Shown: positions 1 through 9,618 of the stretch, in pieces
How positions within the stretch are numbered: the first letter of the stretch is position 1
Layout: every line of letters starts with the position of its first letter
Assembly: GCA_030430565.1 (NCBI GenBank)
Contig: JAUIKS010000001.1
Location: 186,001-250,000 of the forward strand
DNA: 64,000 nucleotides
Direction of reading: 5' to 3'
DNA from: Polyangia bacterium
GTDB lineage: Bacteria > Myxococcota_A > Polyangia > Nannocystales > Nannocystaceae
Translations under genes and position numbers: made by a program
Notes under the pieces: generated by a model
Seen by the model: only the letters and a program-made list of their open reading frames with translations
What the model was told of the DNA's origin: nothing
Database searches by the model: none

Positions 1-1
1 G

Positions 2-124
2 CAGCTGCCGAAGCAGGGAGACCGCGTGCCGTGGCGCGTGTATCAGAACTACCTGCTCGACCTCGTCGCGTTGCGGCTGAGTCGCGTCGACGACGGCGTC
101 ATGGAATTTCGCCGCGCGGGCTGA
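2..124 (+). CDS. C-terminal end of a flavin-containing monooxygenase (partial)
   Basis: The frame is open from the window edge to a TGA at 122-124 and encodes about 40 residues. They contain GDRVPWRVYQNYLLDL followed by a hydrophobic, basic tail ending in DDGVMEFRRAG. In CzcO/EthA-type flavin-containing (Baeyer-Villiger) monooxygenases the last 40 residues usually read PWRxxQNYxLDxxxLRxxxxxDGVxxF, so the fit to the family end is good. The Rossmann motifs that would prove it lie outside the window. A strand break of about 160 bp separates it from the next gene. Confidence 0.55.
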   Translation, partial: QLPKQGDRVPWRVYQNYLLDLVALRLSRVDDGVMEFRRAG

Positions 125-282
125 GCGAGCGGGTGCGCTGAGGTGGGCGATCCTCCGCGTCGCTCACACAGGCGGCCTGAACCGCGTGCAGGTTCACTCG
201 TGGTCCAAAAGTCATGGTGGAAAAGTCATGCATTGAATCGCTCGCGCCGCGGTGACCCACGAGCTGTGCGACCATTGCCTCG

Positions 283-1047
283 GTGACTACGCGAGGGAAG
301 GTTCAGGAGAACGGTCGAAGGTGGCTCGTCGCGCTCGTCGCGCTCGTCGCGCTCGTCGCGCTCTCCATGGGCGCGTGCTCGACCCCGATCGAGGAGGGCA
401 GCGCGAGCGGCGGGACTGGCAGCGAGAGCGACGGCGACGACGACGCGTCGAGCTCGGCGAACGCGTCGGGCGCGACGAACTCGACCGACGGCGGCTCGAG
501 CGGCGGCGCTGGGAGCGGGCCCAGCGGCTCGGGCGGCGCGGGCACGAGCACATCGGCCGGCGGGATGGCGTGTGAAGGCCTCGAGCAGCTCTGGCTGGGC
601 CCTGATGACGCCGCGCGCGTCGGTCCCTGGGAGATCGATCACAGCAACTTCCTGGATCAGGACTTCCTCCGCTGGGAGGGATCCTTCGACGACCCCGAGA
701 ACAACGCGCTCATCTTCAACCCGCAGATCCCGTGCGACGACGACTGGCGCGTGTGGGCGCGGATGATCGACGAGGGGCGGAATGACTCGTTCTTCGTGCA
801 GAGCGACGGCGCGCCGGCGGATCCGGCGATCTTCGACGGCAACTGCGATCAAGAGAACAGCATTCGCTGGATCTGGAGCGAGCTGAATTGGCGCGTCGAC
901 GATCCCGAGGTCAACCCCTGCGAGTTCGCCGAGGACCCGTGGGTGCAGTCGTGGGGCGCGGGCGAGCACGAGCTGGTGTTCTCGTTCCGCGAGTCCTTCG
1001 GCCTCGCCGAGGTGATCATCACCAACGATCCCGACTTCACGCCCTGA
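283..1047 (+). CDS. Predicted lipoprotein with Ser/Gly-rich linker, unknown function
   Basis: The 254-aa product starts at GTG 283. An N-terminal signal peptide (VALVALVALVALSMGAC) ends in a lipobox with Cys at about residue 32, so it should be lipidated. A low-complexity Ser/Gly/Ala/Thr linker (to about residue 95) is the usual myxobacterial spacer that lifts the folded part off the membrane. The C-terminal 160 residues are rich in Trp, Asp and Cys and probably form a small secreted beta-sandwich; I recognise no family. At DNA level the signal peptide is a tandem GTCGCGCTC 9-mer (322-361), a slippage-prone stretch that could vary the length of the hydrophobic core. It ends 12 bp before the convergent LysR gene. 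Confidence 0.7.
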   Translation: MTTRGKVQENGRRWLVALVALVALVALSMGACSTPIEEGSASGGTGSESDGDDDASSSANASGATNSTDGGSSGGAGSGPSGSGGAGTSTSAGGMACEGLEQLWLGPDDAARVGPWEIDHSNFLDQDFLRWEGSFDDPENNALIFNPQIPCDDDWRVWARMIDEGRNDSFFVQSDGAPADPAIFDGNCDQENSIRWIWSELNWRVDDPEVNPCEFAEDPWVQSWGAGEHELVFSFRESFGLAEVIITNDPDFTP

Positions 1048-1059
1048 GCGTCGTAGCGG

Positions 1060-1971
1060 TCACCTCCACGGCGGCGGGTAGCGACCGAAGCGCTTGGCGA
1101 AGAACGCCACGAGGAACTCGACGGTCGCCGAGACCTTGGCGACGTGCCGGCTCTCCGGGGCGTAGACCGCGTAGTAGCTCGTGCCGCGCTCGCCGACGGT
1201 GTCGACCAGCACCGGCTTGAGCGCGCCGCTGGCGACCTCGTCGTACACGGAGATCCACGGGACGAGCGCGACGCCGGTGTCGCCGAGCAGCGCCTCGCGC
1301 AGGTAGTGCATATCGTTGGTCGCCAGGCGCGGGGAGACCTGGACGCTGCCGCCGTGCAGGAGCGGCCAGCGGTCCCCGTCGAACTCGTCGTGCAGCGCGA
1401 TCATGCAGCGGTGGCGCGCGAGCGCGGCCGGGGTCTCGAGCGAGGGCGCCTCGGCGAGGTAGCGGGGGCTCGCGACGCACAGCAGGTCGGCGGGCGCGAT
1501 CCGCCGCGCGATCAGCAGCGAGTCGGGCAGGGGGCCGCGGACGACCGCGAGGTCGAGGTCTTCGTCGTGGAGGTCGCGGGCCCGGTGCTCGAGGATCAGC
1601 TCGAGGCGGAGGTCGGGGTAGAGGTTGAAGAACTCGGCGATCTGCACGCGGAACCACTCGGTGCCGATGCCGCTCGGCGTGCCGACCCTGATCACGCCGG
1701 CGGTCGTCGCGTCGAGCTCACGGACCTCGGCCTCGGCCCGCGCCGTGTCCTCGAGGATCTGTCGGCAGCGCGCGTGGAAGATCCGCCCGGCCTCGGTGAG
1801 CCGGAGCTTCCGCGTGGTCCGCTGGATCAGCGTCACCTCGAGGCGGCGCTCGAGCGCCGAGAGCCGCCGGCTGATCGTCGAGCGCGGCAGCCCGAGCGCG
1901 CGCGCCGAGGCCGAGATGCTGCCCTCGTCGACGACGCTCACGAAGATGCTCATGTCGCTGACGGAGTCCAC
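1060..1971 (-). CDS. LysR-family transcriptional regulator
   Basis: The product is 303 aa, the normal LysR length, starting at GTG 1971. Residues 1-60 form the winged helix-turn-helix (SISASARALGLPRSTISRRL, then the RTTRKLRLTEAG wing); residues 90-300 form the type 2 periplasmic-binding-like effector domain (GVIRVGTPSGIG onward). It is transcribed away from the FAD-dependent oxidoreductase gene starting near 2100, the classic arrangement for a LysR protein controlling its divergent neighbour and itself. A perfect 6-bp inverted repeat sits in the shared intergenic region (1987-2001). The effector is not predictable. Confidence 0.92.
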   Translation of the reverse strand: MDSVSDMSIFVSVVDEGSISASARALGLPRSTISRRLSALERRLEVTLIQRTTRKLRLTEAGRIFHARCRQILEDTARAEAEVRELDATTAGVIRVGTPSGIGTEWFRVQIAEFFNLYPDLRLELILEHRARDLHDEDLDLAVVRGPLPDSLLIARRIAPADLLCVASPRYLAEAPSLETPAALARHRCMIALHDEFDGDRWPLLHGGSVQVSPRLATNDMHYLREALLGDTGVALVPWISVYDEVASGALKPVLVDTVGERGTSYYAVYAPESRHVAKVSATVEFLVAFFAKRFGRYPPPWR

Positions 1972-1986
1972 GCCTGACGTCTTCCC

Positions 1987-2001
1987 GGACAGGTGCTGTC
2001 C
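1987..2001. promoter_or_regulatory. Perfect inverted repeat between lysR and the FAD oxidoreductase gene
   Basis: GGACAG-GTG-CTGTCC is a perfect 6-bp dyad with a 3-nt spacer, 16 bp upstream of the LysR start codon. The position suits an operator for the divergent pair. It does not match the T-N11-A layout expected of a LysR box, so a different regulator is possible. Confidence 0.4.
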
Positions 2002-2099
2002 AATGCTATCGCGCGCGCGTCGTCGTCAATATGGTGGCTGGTGTAGACGGCGGCCGGTCGCGTGTGGGCGCGGGCCGGCGGCGCGGAGAGCGAGCGCTT

Positions 2100-3836
2100 G
2101 TGGCGAGAGTCAAGAATTACCCTGATGAACGACGTTGTGGCGTCGCTGTGGTGCTCGGCGCCGGGATCGGCGGGATCCTGGCTGCGAGCGCTCTCGCGCG
2201 GCACTACGCGCGCGTCCTGATCCTCGATCGAGATCGGATTCCCGATCGACCCACCGTGCGCAAGGGCGTGCCGCAGGACAAGCACCCACATATCCTCCTG
2301 CGTCGCGGAGAGCTGGCGATCCGCGCGCTGCTGCCCGGCGCGCTCGAGCGCCTGCGACCCCGCGACTTCACGCCCATGAACACCGGCAAGAACCTGCGGT
2401 GGTTTCACGCGGGCGTGTGGAAGGCCCGCCACGACCCGGGCTTCGACTTTCACATGTGCAACCGGGTGCGGCTGGAGCACACCCTGCGCGCCGAGGCGCT
2501 CACGCGCCCGGGCGTCGAGCTGCTCGATGAGCACAAGATCCTCGACCTCCAGCTCGACCGCCCCGGCGGTCGGGTGACCGGCGTCGTCGTCCGCCGTCGC
2601 GGCGAACATGACGCAGAGGTCATCCCCGCGGATCTCGTCGTCGACTCGACGGGCCGCGGGACGCGGGCGCCGATGTGGCTCGAGCAGCACGGCTTCGGCG
2701 AGGTCGAGGTCCAGGAGGTGCAGAGCAACGTCGGCTACACGAGCCGGGTGTTCCACATGCCCGGCGGCGTCGACCGCTCGCGGCTGCCGATCGTCGTGTT
2801 CCCCGACGCGCCGCGCTCGCGTCGCGCGGGCCTCGTGTTCCCGCTCGGCGACAACGGCCTCATCGTCGCGCTCGCCGGCTGGTGCCGCGACTACGTCCCG
2901 CGCACGCCCGAGGGCTTTTTGAAGTTCGCGCGCTCGCTCGACCGCCCCGAGCTCGCGCGCGCGCTGCTCGGCGCCCGCCCGGCGCCCGGCGAGCACGCGT
3001 TTCGGGCCCGCGCCAACGTCTGGCGCCGCTACGATCGAATGCGGCGGTGGCCCGAGGGGCTGCTCGTGATCGGCGACGCGGTCAGCTCGCTCAACCCGCT
3101 CTACGGGCAGGGCATGACGATCGCCGCGGTCGAGGTCCAGGCGCTCGCGCGGACGCTGCGCTCGCTCGCCCGTCGCCGAGGCGACGCGCGGCTCGAGCAG
3201 CGCGGGCGCGCGCACAGGCTCCAGCGCAGCTTCGCGCGCGTCATCTGGTTCCCGTGGACGCTGGTGACGAGCGAGGACCTGCGGCACGCCGAGACCGTCG
3301 GCCCCAGGCCCCGCGGCCTCGCGCTGCTGCAGCGCTTCGCGTCAGCGCTGCACGAGCTCGTCGCCTACGATCGACATGTCCATGAGCGCATGCTCGAGAT
3401 CCTCAACCTCACGCGCGGCCCGCTCTCGCTGCTGAGCCCGCGGATCCTGCTGGGGCTCGCGCTGCACCGCCTGCGCGGGCCAGGGCTGGTCCGCGTCCTC
3501 CGTCACGCGGACGCCCCGCTGGCGCTCTCGCCCGGCGGCGCCGCGGCGGGGGTGAGCCCGCGTCGCCGCGCGCCTCGGCTCGCGCGCGTCGGCGCCGCGG
3601 CGACCCCGACGCGCGCCGCGGCGGCCCCGGCGATGAAGCGGCCGACGCTGACCTTCGAACAGTGGCGCGCGGCCAAGCGCTCGGGGAAGCTCGTGCAGCT
3701 GCGCCGCGCGACCCACATCAAGCAGCTCGCGTCCAGGGCCGAGGCGACGGTCGAGGAGACCCAGCCGATCACGCCCGGCGCGGGGGCCGAGCTCGACGAG
3801 CGCTGGGGCGAAGCGCGGCTCACGGAGACTGGTTGA
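2100..3836 (+). CDS. FAD-dependent oxidoreductase/monooxygenase
   Basis: I chose GTG 2100; the frame stays open to an ATG at 2031, but that would overlap the regulatory region and precede the Rossmann fold by an unstructured basic stretch. The dinucleotide motif GAGIGG lies at about residues 20-25, followed by LDRDRIPD at the end of the second strand and the VPQDKHPHILLRRG segment typical of p-hydroxybenzoate-hydroxylase-like and halogenase-like flavoproteins. The second FAD motif GDAVSSLNPLYGQGM is near residue 325. The last 100 residues are Ala/Arg-rich and not part of the catalytic fold. The substrate is unknown. Its position opposite a LysR gene suggests substrate-induced expression. Confidence 0.82.
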   Translation: MARVKNYPDERRCGVAVVLGAGIGGILAASALARHYARVLILDRDRIPDRPTVRKGVPQDKHPHILLRRGELAIRALLPGALERLRPRDFTPMNTGKNLRWFHAGVWKARHDPGFDFHMCNRVRLEHTLRAEALTRPGVELLDEHKILDLQLDRPGGRVTGVVVRRRGEHDAEVIPADLVVDSTGRGTRAPMWLEQHGFGEVEVQEVQSNVGYTSRVFHMPGGVDRSRLPIVVFPDAPRSRRAGLVFPLGDNGLIVALAGWCRDYVPRTPEGFLKFARSLDRPELARALLGARPAPGEHAFRARANVWRRYDRMRRWPEGLLVIGDAVSSLNPLYGQGMTIAAVEVQALARTLRSLARRRGDARLEQRGRAHRLQRSFARVIWFPWTLVTSEDLRHAETVGPRPRGLALLQRFASALHELVAYDRHVHERMLEILNLTRGPLSLLSPRILLGLALHRLRGPGLVRVLRHADAPLALSPGGAAAGVSPRRRAPRLARVGAAATPTRAAAAPAMKRPTLTFEQWRAAKRSGKLVQLRRATHIKQLASRAEATVEETQPITPGAGAELDERWGEARLTETG

Positions 3837-3920
3837 GGGCGCGCCCGGCCGCGTGACCCGTCCGCGCCGTTCGCCGAGGAGTCGCGTAACGTCCAGCGGC
3901 GCGCGCCGTTATGATGGGGC

Positions 3921-5114
3921 GTGGCACTGACGCAGCAGACCCCGAAGGCAGCGGAGCTCACCCGCGCGCGCGCGCGCATCTCCTGGGTCGCGGCCGCCGG
4001 CGCGCTCGCCCTCACCGTCGCCGCGTGCGGCGACTCAGGGACCGAGACGACCGACAGCGCGAGCACGAGCGAGACCGGCGAGACCGGCGAGACGAGCGCG
4101 AGCACGACCGCCGGCGCGGGCGAGGGCGAGACCGTCTACTCCACGCCGGTCGAGGGCGGCAACAGCTTCACCTGCGAGACCTGCCACGCGCTCACGGAGC
4201 CGGCTCTGCGTCGACCCGGGCACCCGATCGGCGACGCGACCCGCAGGCCGAGCTACAAGAACGGCAAGCTCCAGGCGATGCTCCCAGCCGTCAACAGCTG
4301 CCTCGAGGAGTGGATGCTCGCCGACCCGTGGACCGAGGATGATCCGCGCTGGCAGGCGCTGTACGGCTGGCTCGACGAGATGGCGCCGGAGGGCGACGCG
4401 CCGCCGCTGAGCTTCGAGATCGTCCAGCCGCTCGCGGACCTCACCGGCGGCGACGCGGACAACGGCCGCGCGATCTTCAACGGCAGCTGCGCGGTCTGTC
4501 ACGGCGCCGACGGCGTCGGCACCAACCAGGCGCCCCCGGTCGCGGGCGCCGGCTACAGCGAGGACTACACCGGCCAGCGCGTGCGCACGAGCGGCTTGAT
4601 GGACAGCCCCGTCTACGACGGCCTCACGGGCGGGCGCATGCCGTTCTGGGCCGCCGATCGCCTCAGCGACGCCGAGCTGATCGACATCGCCGCGTGGCTC
4701 GCGATCGACGACGGCCCCGACACGACGACCGGGACCACGGACCCGACGACGACGACGACGACCGGCGGAGACTGCGACAGCACGCACCCGTGGATCGGCT
4801 ACACCGCGGAGCTGCAGAACTTCTTCCACGACGTCGGCGGCACCGCGGAGATCGTCGACGACTGCACGATCGTCATCAACAACTTCACCTACGACGGCAC
4901 CGGCATCGACGTGCGCATCTACGGCGGGCTCGGCGGGGACTACGACAACGGCTTCCCGATGACCGAGGACCTGCTCAAGCCCGGCGGCTACAACGGGACC
5001 ACGCTGGTCGCCACGGTCCCCGACGGGCAGACGCTCGACGACCTCGACGGCATCAGCGTGTGGTGCGTGGACGTGGGCGTCGACTTCGGCAGCGGCGTGT
5101 TCGGGCCGCCCTGA
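3921..5114 (+). CDS. Diheme cytochrome c lipoprotein fused to a DM13 domain
   Basis: The product is 397 aa with a GTG start. The lipobox LTVAAC places the lipid on Cys36, followed by a Ser/Thr/Glu spacer. Two haem c motifs are visible: CETCH at 85-89 and CAVCH at 190-194, with candidate axial Met in LQAML (about 120) and GGRMPFW (about 240). A Thr-rich linker (267-282) leads to a C-terminal domain of about 115 residues (SVWCVDVGVDFGSGVF at the end) that reads as a DM13 domain, a fold proposed to take part in electron transfer. The N-terminal haem domain resembles SoxA/TsdA-type cytochromes in its RPGHxxxDATRRPSY segment. It should sit on the periplasmic face of a membrane. Partner and electron source are unknown. 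Confidence 0.8.
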   Translation: MALTQQTPKAAELTRARARISWVAAAGALALTVAACGDSGTETTDSASTSETGETGETSASTTAGAGEGETVYSTPVEGGNSFTCETCHALTEPALRRPGHPIGDATRRPSYKNGKLQAMLPAVNSCLEEWMLADPWTEDDPRWQALYGWLDEMAPEGDAPPLSFEIVQPLADLTGGDADNGRAIFNGSCAVCHGADGVGTNQAPPVAGAGYSEDYTGQRVRTSGLMDSPVYDGLTGGRMPFWAADRLSDAELIDIAAWLAIDDGPDTTTGTTDPTTTTTTGGDCDSTHPWIGYTAELQNFFHDVGGTAEIVDDCTIVINNFTYDGTGIDVRIYGGLGGDYDNGFPMTEDLLKPGGYNGTTLVATVPDGQTLDDLDGISVWCVDVGVDFGSGVFGPP

Positions 5115-5151
5115 CGCGCCCATGATCGCGCCGTGATACGGTCGCGCTCCC

Positions 5152-6513
<1,362 letters not shown>

Positions 6514-6551
6514 GCGACGGGCTGCGCTAGAATCTGTCCCAGGAGGAAGGG

Positions 6552-6995
6552 ATGGAAGATCGACGGCGGCCGAGCGCAGCGAACCCCGAGCGGATCGATC
6601 GGCACCAGCTCTACCTCTCCGGGGACTCGATCGCGTACATCATCTACGACGGCGACGTAACCCTCGCCAACGTCGAGCGCATCCTCGCGGCGCTCGGTCG
6701 TCCCGACCTCGACATGCAGGCCTGCATCATCGACGTGACCAAGCTGGGGAGCGTGGGCGCGGACGTGCGACGCGTGATCGGGACGAGCGCGGCCAAGCAG
6801 CTGCTCGAGGCGGGCTCCGGCGATCTCGTGGTCTTCGTCGTCAACGCGGACGTGGTCCGGCGCGCCGTCATGACGATCATCGCGACCGCCGGGCGGCTGG
6901 TCGCCACGCGGAGGGTGACGACGCGCTTCGTCGACTCGATCGCGGCGGCCGAGCGACAGGCCCACGCGCACTGCGAGGCGCAGCGGGGCGGCTGA
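6552..6995 (+). CDS. Small STAS/SpoIIAA-like protein
   Basis: The 147-aa product has a near-consensus AGGAGG just upstream (6541-6546), the strongest ribosome binding site in this part of the window. The pattern IAYIIYDGDVTLANVERIL, then ACIIDVTKLGSVGADVRRVI and DLVVFVVNADVVRRAVMTII, is an alternating beta/alpha fold like anti-sigma-factor antagonists of the STAS type. The usual phosphorylatable Ser in DxSxLxxxD is not clear (the stretch reads DVTKLGSVGAD), so it may be a non-phosphorylated relative. No kinase partner is adjacent. Confidence 0.55.
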   Translation: MEDRRRPSAANPERIDRHQLYLSGDSIAYIIYDGDVTLANVERILAALGRPDLDMQACIIDVTKLGSVGADVRRVIGTSAAKQLLEAGSGDLVVFVVNADVVRRAVMTIIATAGRLVATRRVTTRFVDSIAAAERQAHAHCEAQRGG

Positions 6996-7084
6996 GCCGA
7001 GGCGCGGAGGGGCGCGCGCGAGCCGGCCGGCCGGTCGCTTGACAGCACGCGGCGCGTGTCCACGGTAGGCACGACCCCACGCTG

Positions 7085-7747
7085 TTGAACGCGATCACCA
7101 CGCAGACCCCCACCAACCCCGCTGACCCCATCGTCCCGGACCCGCTTGCGTTGAGCGTCACGCTCGCGCGCGGCGTCGGCCTCGTCGCCGCCGAGCTCGC
7201 GTCGATCGTCGCGCTCGAGGACGAGCGCAACAAGAGCGTCGCGCTCAGCTTCGCGCTCACGCGCCGGCGCGACCGACTCGGTCCCGGGCGCCACCGCTAC
7301 CGCCTCGAGCTGGCCGGCCGCAACGTGCTCGACGGCGAGCGCTTCACGGTCCAGGGCCGCCTCGAGGGCGACGAGCGCGTCTGCCGGATCACCATCGAGC
7401 AGCTCGCGCACGCGCCCGCCCCGGCGTCCGCGAGCATCGAGGATTCGCCCGCTCAACGCGTCTCGAGCGTCGTTCTTGGCCTCTTGATCGGCGCCTGCTG
7501 CATCGCCTTGGACGGCGTGGTCGAGCCGGGCGCCCGCTGGATGCTTGGGTTCTGGATCGCGCTCGCGGTCGCGGTCGCGCTGATCTTCCTCTGGATCGTG
7601 ATCGACGACTATCGCAGCAGCCGCGCGCTCGATCGCGCCTACTCGGGGATCGGGCCTGTGCGCCCGCGCGACGCGATCGCCGAGCTGCTCGGGCAGCTCG
7701 CGCTCCCGCTGCGGCGCGTCGCGTACCGCGGATCCGTCGCTACATAG
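7085..7747 (+). CDS. Hypothetical membrane protein with two C-terminal helices
   Basis: The 220-aa product starts at TTG 7085. The first 120 residues are soluble and mixed alpha/beta (RHRYRLELAGRNVLDGERFTV). Two transmembrane segments follow at about 127-142 and 152-173, so the N-terminal domain and the short Arg-rich tail should be on the same side, probably the cytoplasm. I recognise no family. Codon use matches the neighbours. Confidence 0.5.
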   Translation: MNAITTQTPTNPADPIVPDPLALSVTLARGVGLVAAELASIVALEDERNKSVALSFALTRRRDRLGPGRHRYRLELAGRNVLDGERFTVQGRLEGDERVCRITIEQLAHAPAPASASIEDSPAQRVSSVVLGLLIGACCIALDGVVEPGARWMLGFWIALAVAVALIFLWIVIDDYRSSRALDRAYSGIGPVRPRDAIAELLGQLALPLRRVAYRGSVAT

Positions 7748-7843
7748 CCGAATGGACACGCGTCGGACGGCGCCGCCCAGGCGCGAGCTGACATCGTCCC
7801 GGCGGCCGCGTCGCCTGGGGCCGCCGCCGCGCCCGAATCCTTC

Positions 7844-7865
7844 TGCATGTTTTTAGAGACATGTC
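7844..7865 (-). promoter_or_regulatory. AACATGTC-type direct repeat, copy C
   Basis: On the minus strand GACATGTC (7865-7858) is followed 14 bp later by AACATGCA (7851-7844). Similar 14-bp-spaced pairs occur at 36085-36106 and 43251-43272. It lies in the 231-bp gap between the membrane protein gene and the next lipoprotein gene. That gap otherwise holds GC-rich sequence with no gene. Confidence 0.35.
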
Positions 7866-7965
7866 GGTGACGCCGGGCCGTCACGGCGCCTAGCGGACGG
7901 CGAGCTCGTGGAGGAGGCGCGTCACGGCCTCGTCCACGGCGCCGAGCTTAAACCTGTCCTTTCAT

Positions 7966-7971
7966 TACAAT
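7966..7971 (+). promoter_or_regulatory. Possible -10 box of the 7979 lipoprotein gene
   Basis: TACAAT stands out in an AT-rich island (7951-7975) of an otherwise GC-rich gap, 7 bp before the ATG. If this is a sigma-70-type -10 element, transcription would begin at or beside the start codon and the mRNA would be nearly leaderless; no Shine-Dalgarno sequence is visible. A matching -35 is not clear. Confidence 0.3.
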
Positions 7972-7978
7972 AGGTCCC

Positions 7979-9313
7979 ATGCGGCTAGATTATCTGCGAC
8001 CCCTGATCCTCTCGCTCTCGACCCTCGGCCTCGGCCTCTCGGTCACCGCCTGCGGCGACGACACGCCGGGGGAGTCCGACACCGAGGACTCGGACTCGAC
8101 GACGTCGACGACAACCGACGCGAGCGCGGGCCCGTCGGGGACGACCAGCCCTGGTGACGGTGACGGAGACGGCGACGGAGACGGCGACGGAGACGGCGAC
8201 GGAGACGGCGACGGAGACGGAGACGGGGACGGCGACGGAGACGGGGACGGCGACGGAGACGGGGACGGCGACGGAGACGGTGACGGAGACGGCGACGGAG
8301 ACGGAGACGGGGACGGAGACGGCGACGGCGACGGGGACGGAGACGGCGATGGAGACGGAGACGGCGACGCCGACGTCTGCGGCGACTCGATGGTGACCGG
8401 CGACGAGGTCTGCGACGACGGCGTCAACGACGGCGCCTACGGCGGCTGCGCCGCGGACTGCCTGTCCCTCGCGCCCTATTGCGGCGACGCCGAGGTCAAC
8501 GGCCCAGAGCAGTGCGACGACGCCAACGCCGAGCTCAACGACGGCTGCTTGGACAACTGCACCTCGCCCCAGACCTGCGCCGAGCTCCTCGAGTACGACG
8601 ACACGCTGGAGGACGGCGTCTATCAGCTCAAGCCCGAGGGCTACGACGGCGAGCCGTTCAACGCCTACTGCGACATGGAGGCCGAGGGCGGCTGGACGCT
8701 CGCCATGCGCTTCGCGCCGACGAACAGCGACTTCCACTTCTTCTCCGAGCACTGGACGCAGGAGTCCCTCGTCAACGAGGACACGCTCGCGCCCGACGAC
8801 CCCTCGGACGGAAAATTCTGGGCCTACGATTTCGTCCCCGGCGACCAGATCCGCGGCTGCCTGCGACACCCGCAGACCGACGAGTACGGCTGCAAGAACT
8901 ACGATCTCCCCGCGCAAGAGCCGCTGCTCGCGGTGTTCACGGGCGTCGAGGTCGGCTCTGACCAGAACAACAAGGGCCTGTACTTCACTGAGGGGCAGCC
9001 CGAGAAGCTCGAGTGGCTGACGCTGCAGGGGCGGACGCTGGCGAACGCGTCGGTGCCGAACCCGAACTACGTCGAGGTCGGCATCAACATCGACGACGAC
9101 ATCTCGTGCTACGACGCGCGGGTTCGCTTCGGGCTGGTGCTCAACAACGAGAACAACATCAACACGCTCAACGACGCCGCCGGCTTCGGCGCGCAGGCCT
9201 ACTACACCCCAGGCTGCGACATCGAGGGGCAGGACTCGCCCTGGGCGACGGCGTGCGGTTTCGCGGCCGGGGCGAACATCTACGAGGTCGCGGGCACGAT
9301 CTGGATCCGCTGA
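7979..9313 (+). CDS. Lipoprotein with (Gly-Asp)36 stalk, DUF4215 repeats and fibrinogen-like C-terminus
   Basis: The product is 444 aa. A signal peptide ends in LSVTAC (Cys about residue 25). A Ser/Thr linker and 36 consecutive Gly-Asp dipeptides (about residues 59-130) follow, a flexible, very acidic stalk that may bind calcium. Next come two Cys-rich units (CGDSMVTGDEVCDDG, CGDAEVNGPEQCDDAN) of the DUF4215 type common in myxobacterial surface proteins. The last 240 residues begin CAELLEYDDTLEDGVYQLKP and include FNAYCDMEAEGGWTLAMRF, the hallmark of fibrinogen C-terminal/intelectin-like domains, which often bind glycans. A surface-exposed adhesin or lectin is likely. Confidence 0.8.
   Translation: MRLDYLRPLILSLSTLGLGLSVTACGDDTPGESDTEDSDSTTSTTTDASAGPSGTTSPGDGDGDGDGDGDGDGDGDGDGDGDGDGDGDGDGDGDGDGDGDGDGDGDGDGDGDGDGDGDGDGDGDGDGDGDADVCGDSMVTGDEVCDDGVNDGAYGGCAADCLSLAPYCGDAEVNGPEQCDDANAELNDGCLDNCTSPQTCAELLEYDDTLEDGVYQLKPEGYDGEPFNAYCDMEAEGGWTLAMRFAPTNSDFHFFSEHWTQESLVNEDTLAPDDPSDGKFWAYDFVPGDQIRGCLRHPQTDEYGCKNYDLPAQEPLLAVFTGVEVGSDQNNKGLYFTEGQPEKLEWLTLQGRTLANASVPNPNYVEVGINIDDDISCYDARVRFGLVLNNENNINTLNDAAGFGAQAYYTPGCDIEGQDSPWATACGFAAGANIYEVAGTIWIR
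8153..8368 (+). repeat. Hexameric microsatellite encoding 36 Gly-Asp units
   Basis: This is 216 bp of GGNGAC hexamers with the third base varying (GGA, GGC, GGG, GGT), in frame throughout. The array should expand and contract by slippage without shifting the frame. Confidence 0.95.
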
Positions 9314-9344
9314 GCGCGACCCGGCGATAGGGTACGATCGCCGC

Positions 9345-9572
9345 GTGAAGCAGCCTGCGGCGAGCGCTCCCCGACCGACGCGTTTCTTTGTGTTCCTGTG
9401 GGCCTTCTCGTCCTCGGGCTTCGCGACGCTCGCGTGGTTGCGGATGATGACGACCTCGCGCGATCACCAGACAGACACGGCGGTGCTCGCGGCGTCGGCC
9501 GCGATCGGGGCGCTCGGCTGGGCGTGGCTGCTGGTCTCGTACCTGCTGCGGCGGAGCGCGGCGGAGGCGTGA
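9345..9572 (+). CDS. Small two-helix membrane protein
   Basis: The 75-aa product starts at GTG 9345, 31 bp after the lipoprotein gene. Two hydrophobic segments (FFVFLWAFSSSGFATLAWL; AVLAASAAIGALGWAWLLVSYLL) flank a short polar loop, and the tail is Arg-rich. No family is recognised. The codon pattern and membrane topology make it more credible than a chance frame. Confidence 0.45.
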   Translation: MKQPAASAPRPTRFFVFLWAFSSSGFATLAWLRMMTTSRDHQTDTAVLAASAAIGALGWAWLLVSYLLRRSAAEA

Positions 9573-9581
9573 TCGCTTGAG

Positions 9582-9602
9582 GTCGCGGGGGGTCGCCGCG
9601 AC
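9582..9602. terminator. GC-rich hairpin between convergent genes
   Basis: GTCGCGG, a 7-nt loop and CCGCGAC form a perfect 7-bp stem between the small membrane gene (+) and the kinase-TPR remnant (-). There is no T tract, so termination is plausible but unproven. Confidence 0.3.
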
Positions 9603-9618
9603 GCTCCTGGTGAATCGG

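Noticed and set aside
1987..2001. LysR T-N11-A box
   Set aside because: The dyad is perfect but its half-sites do not place T and A 11 bp apart; it is kept only as a generic operator candidate.
8154..8396. Thr-Glu and Ser-Pro repeat proteins in the other frames of the hexamer array
   Set aside because: They are shadows of the Gly-Asp repeat in the lipoprotein with signal peptide and downstream domains.
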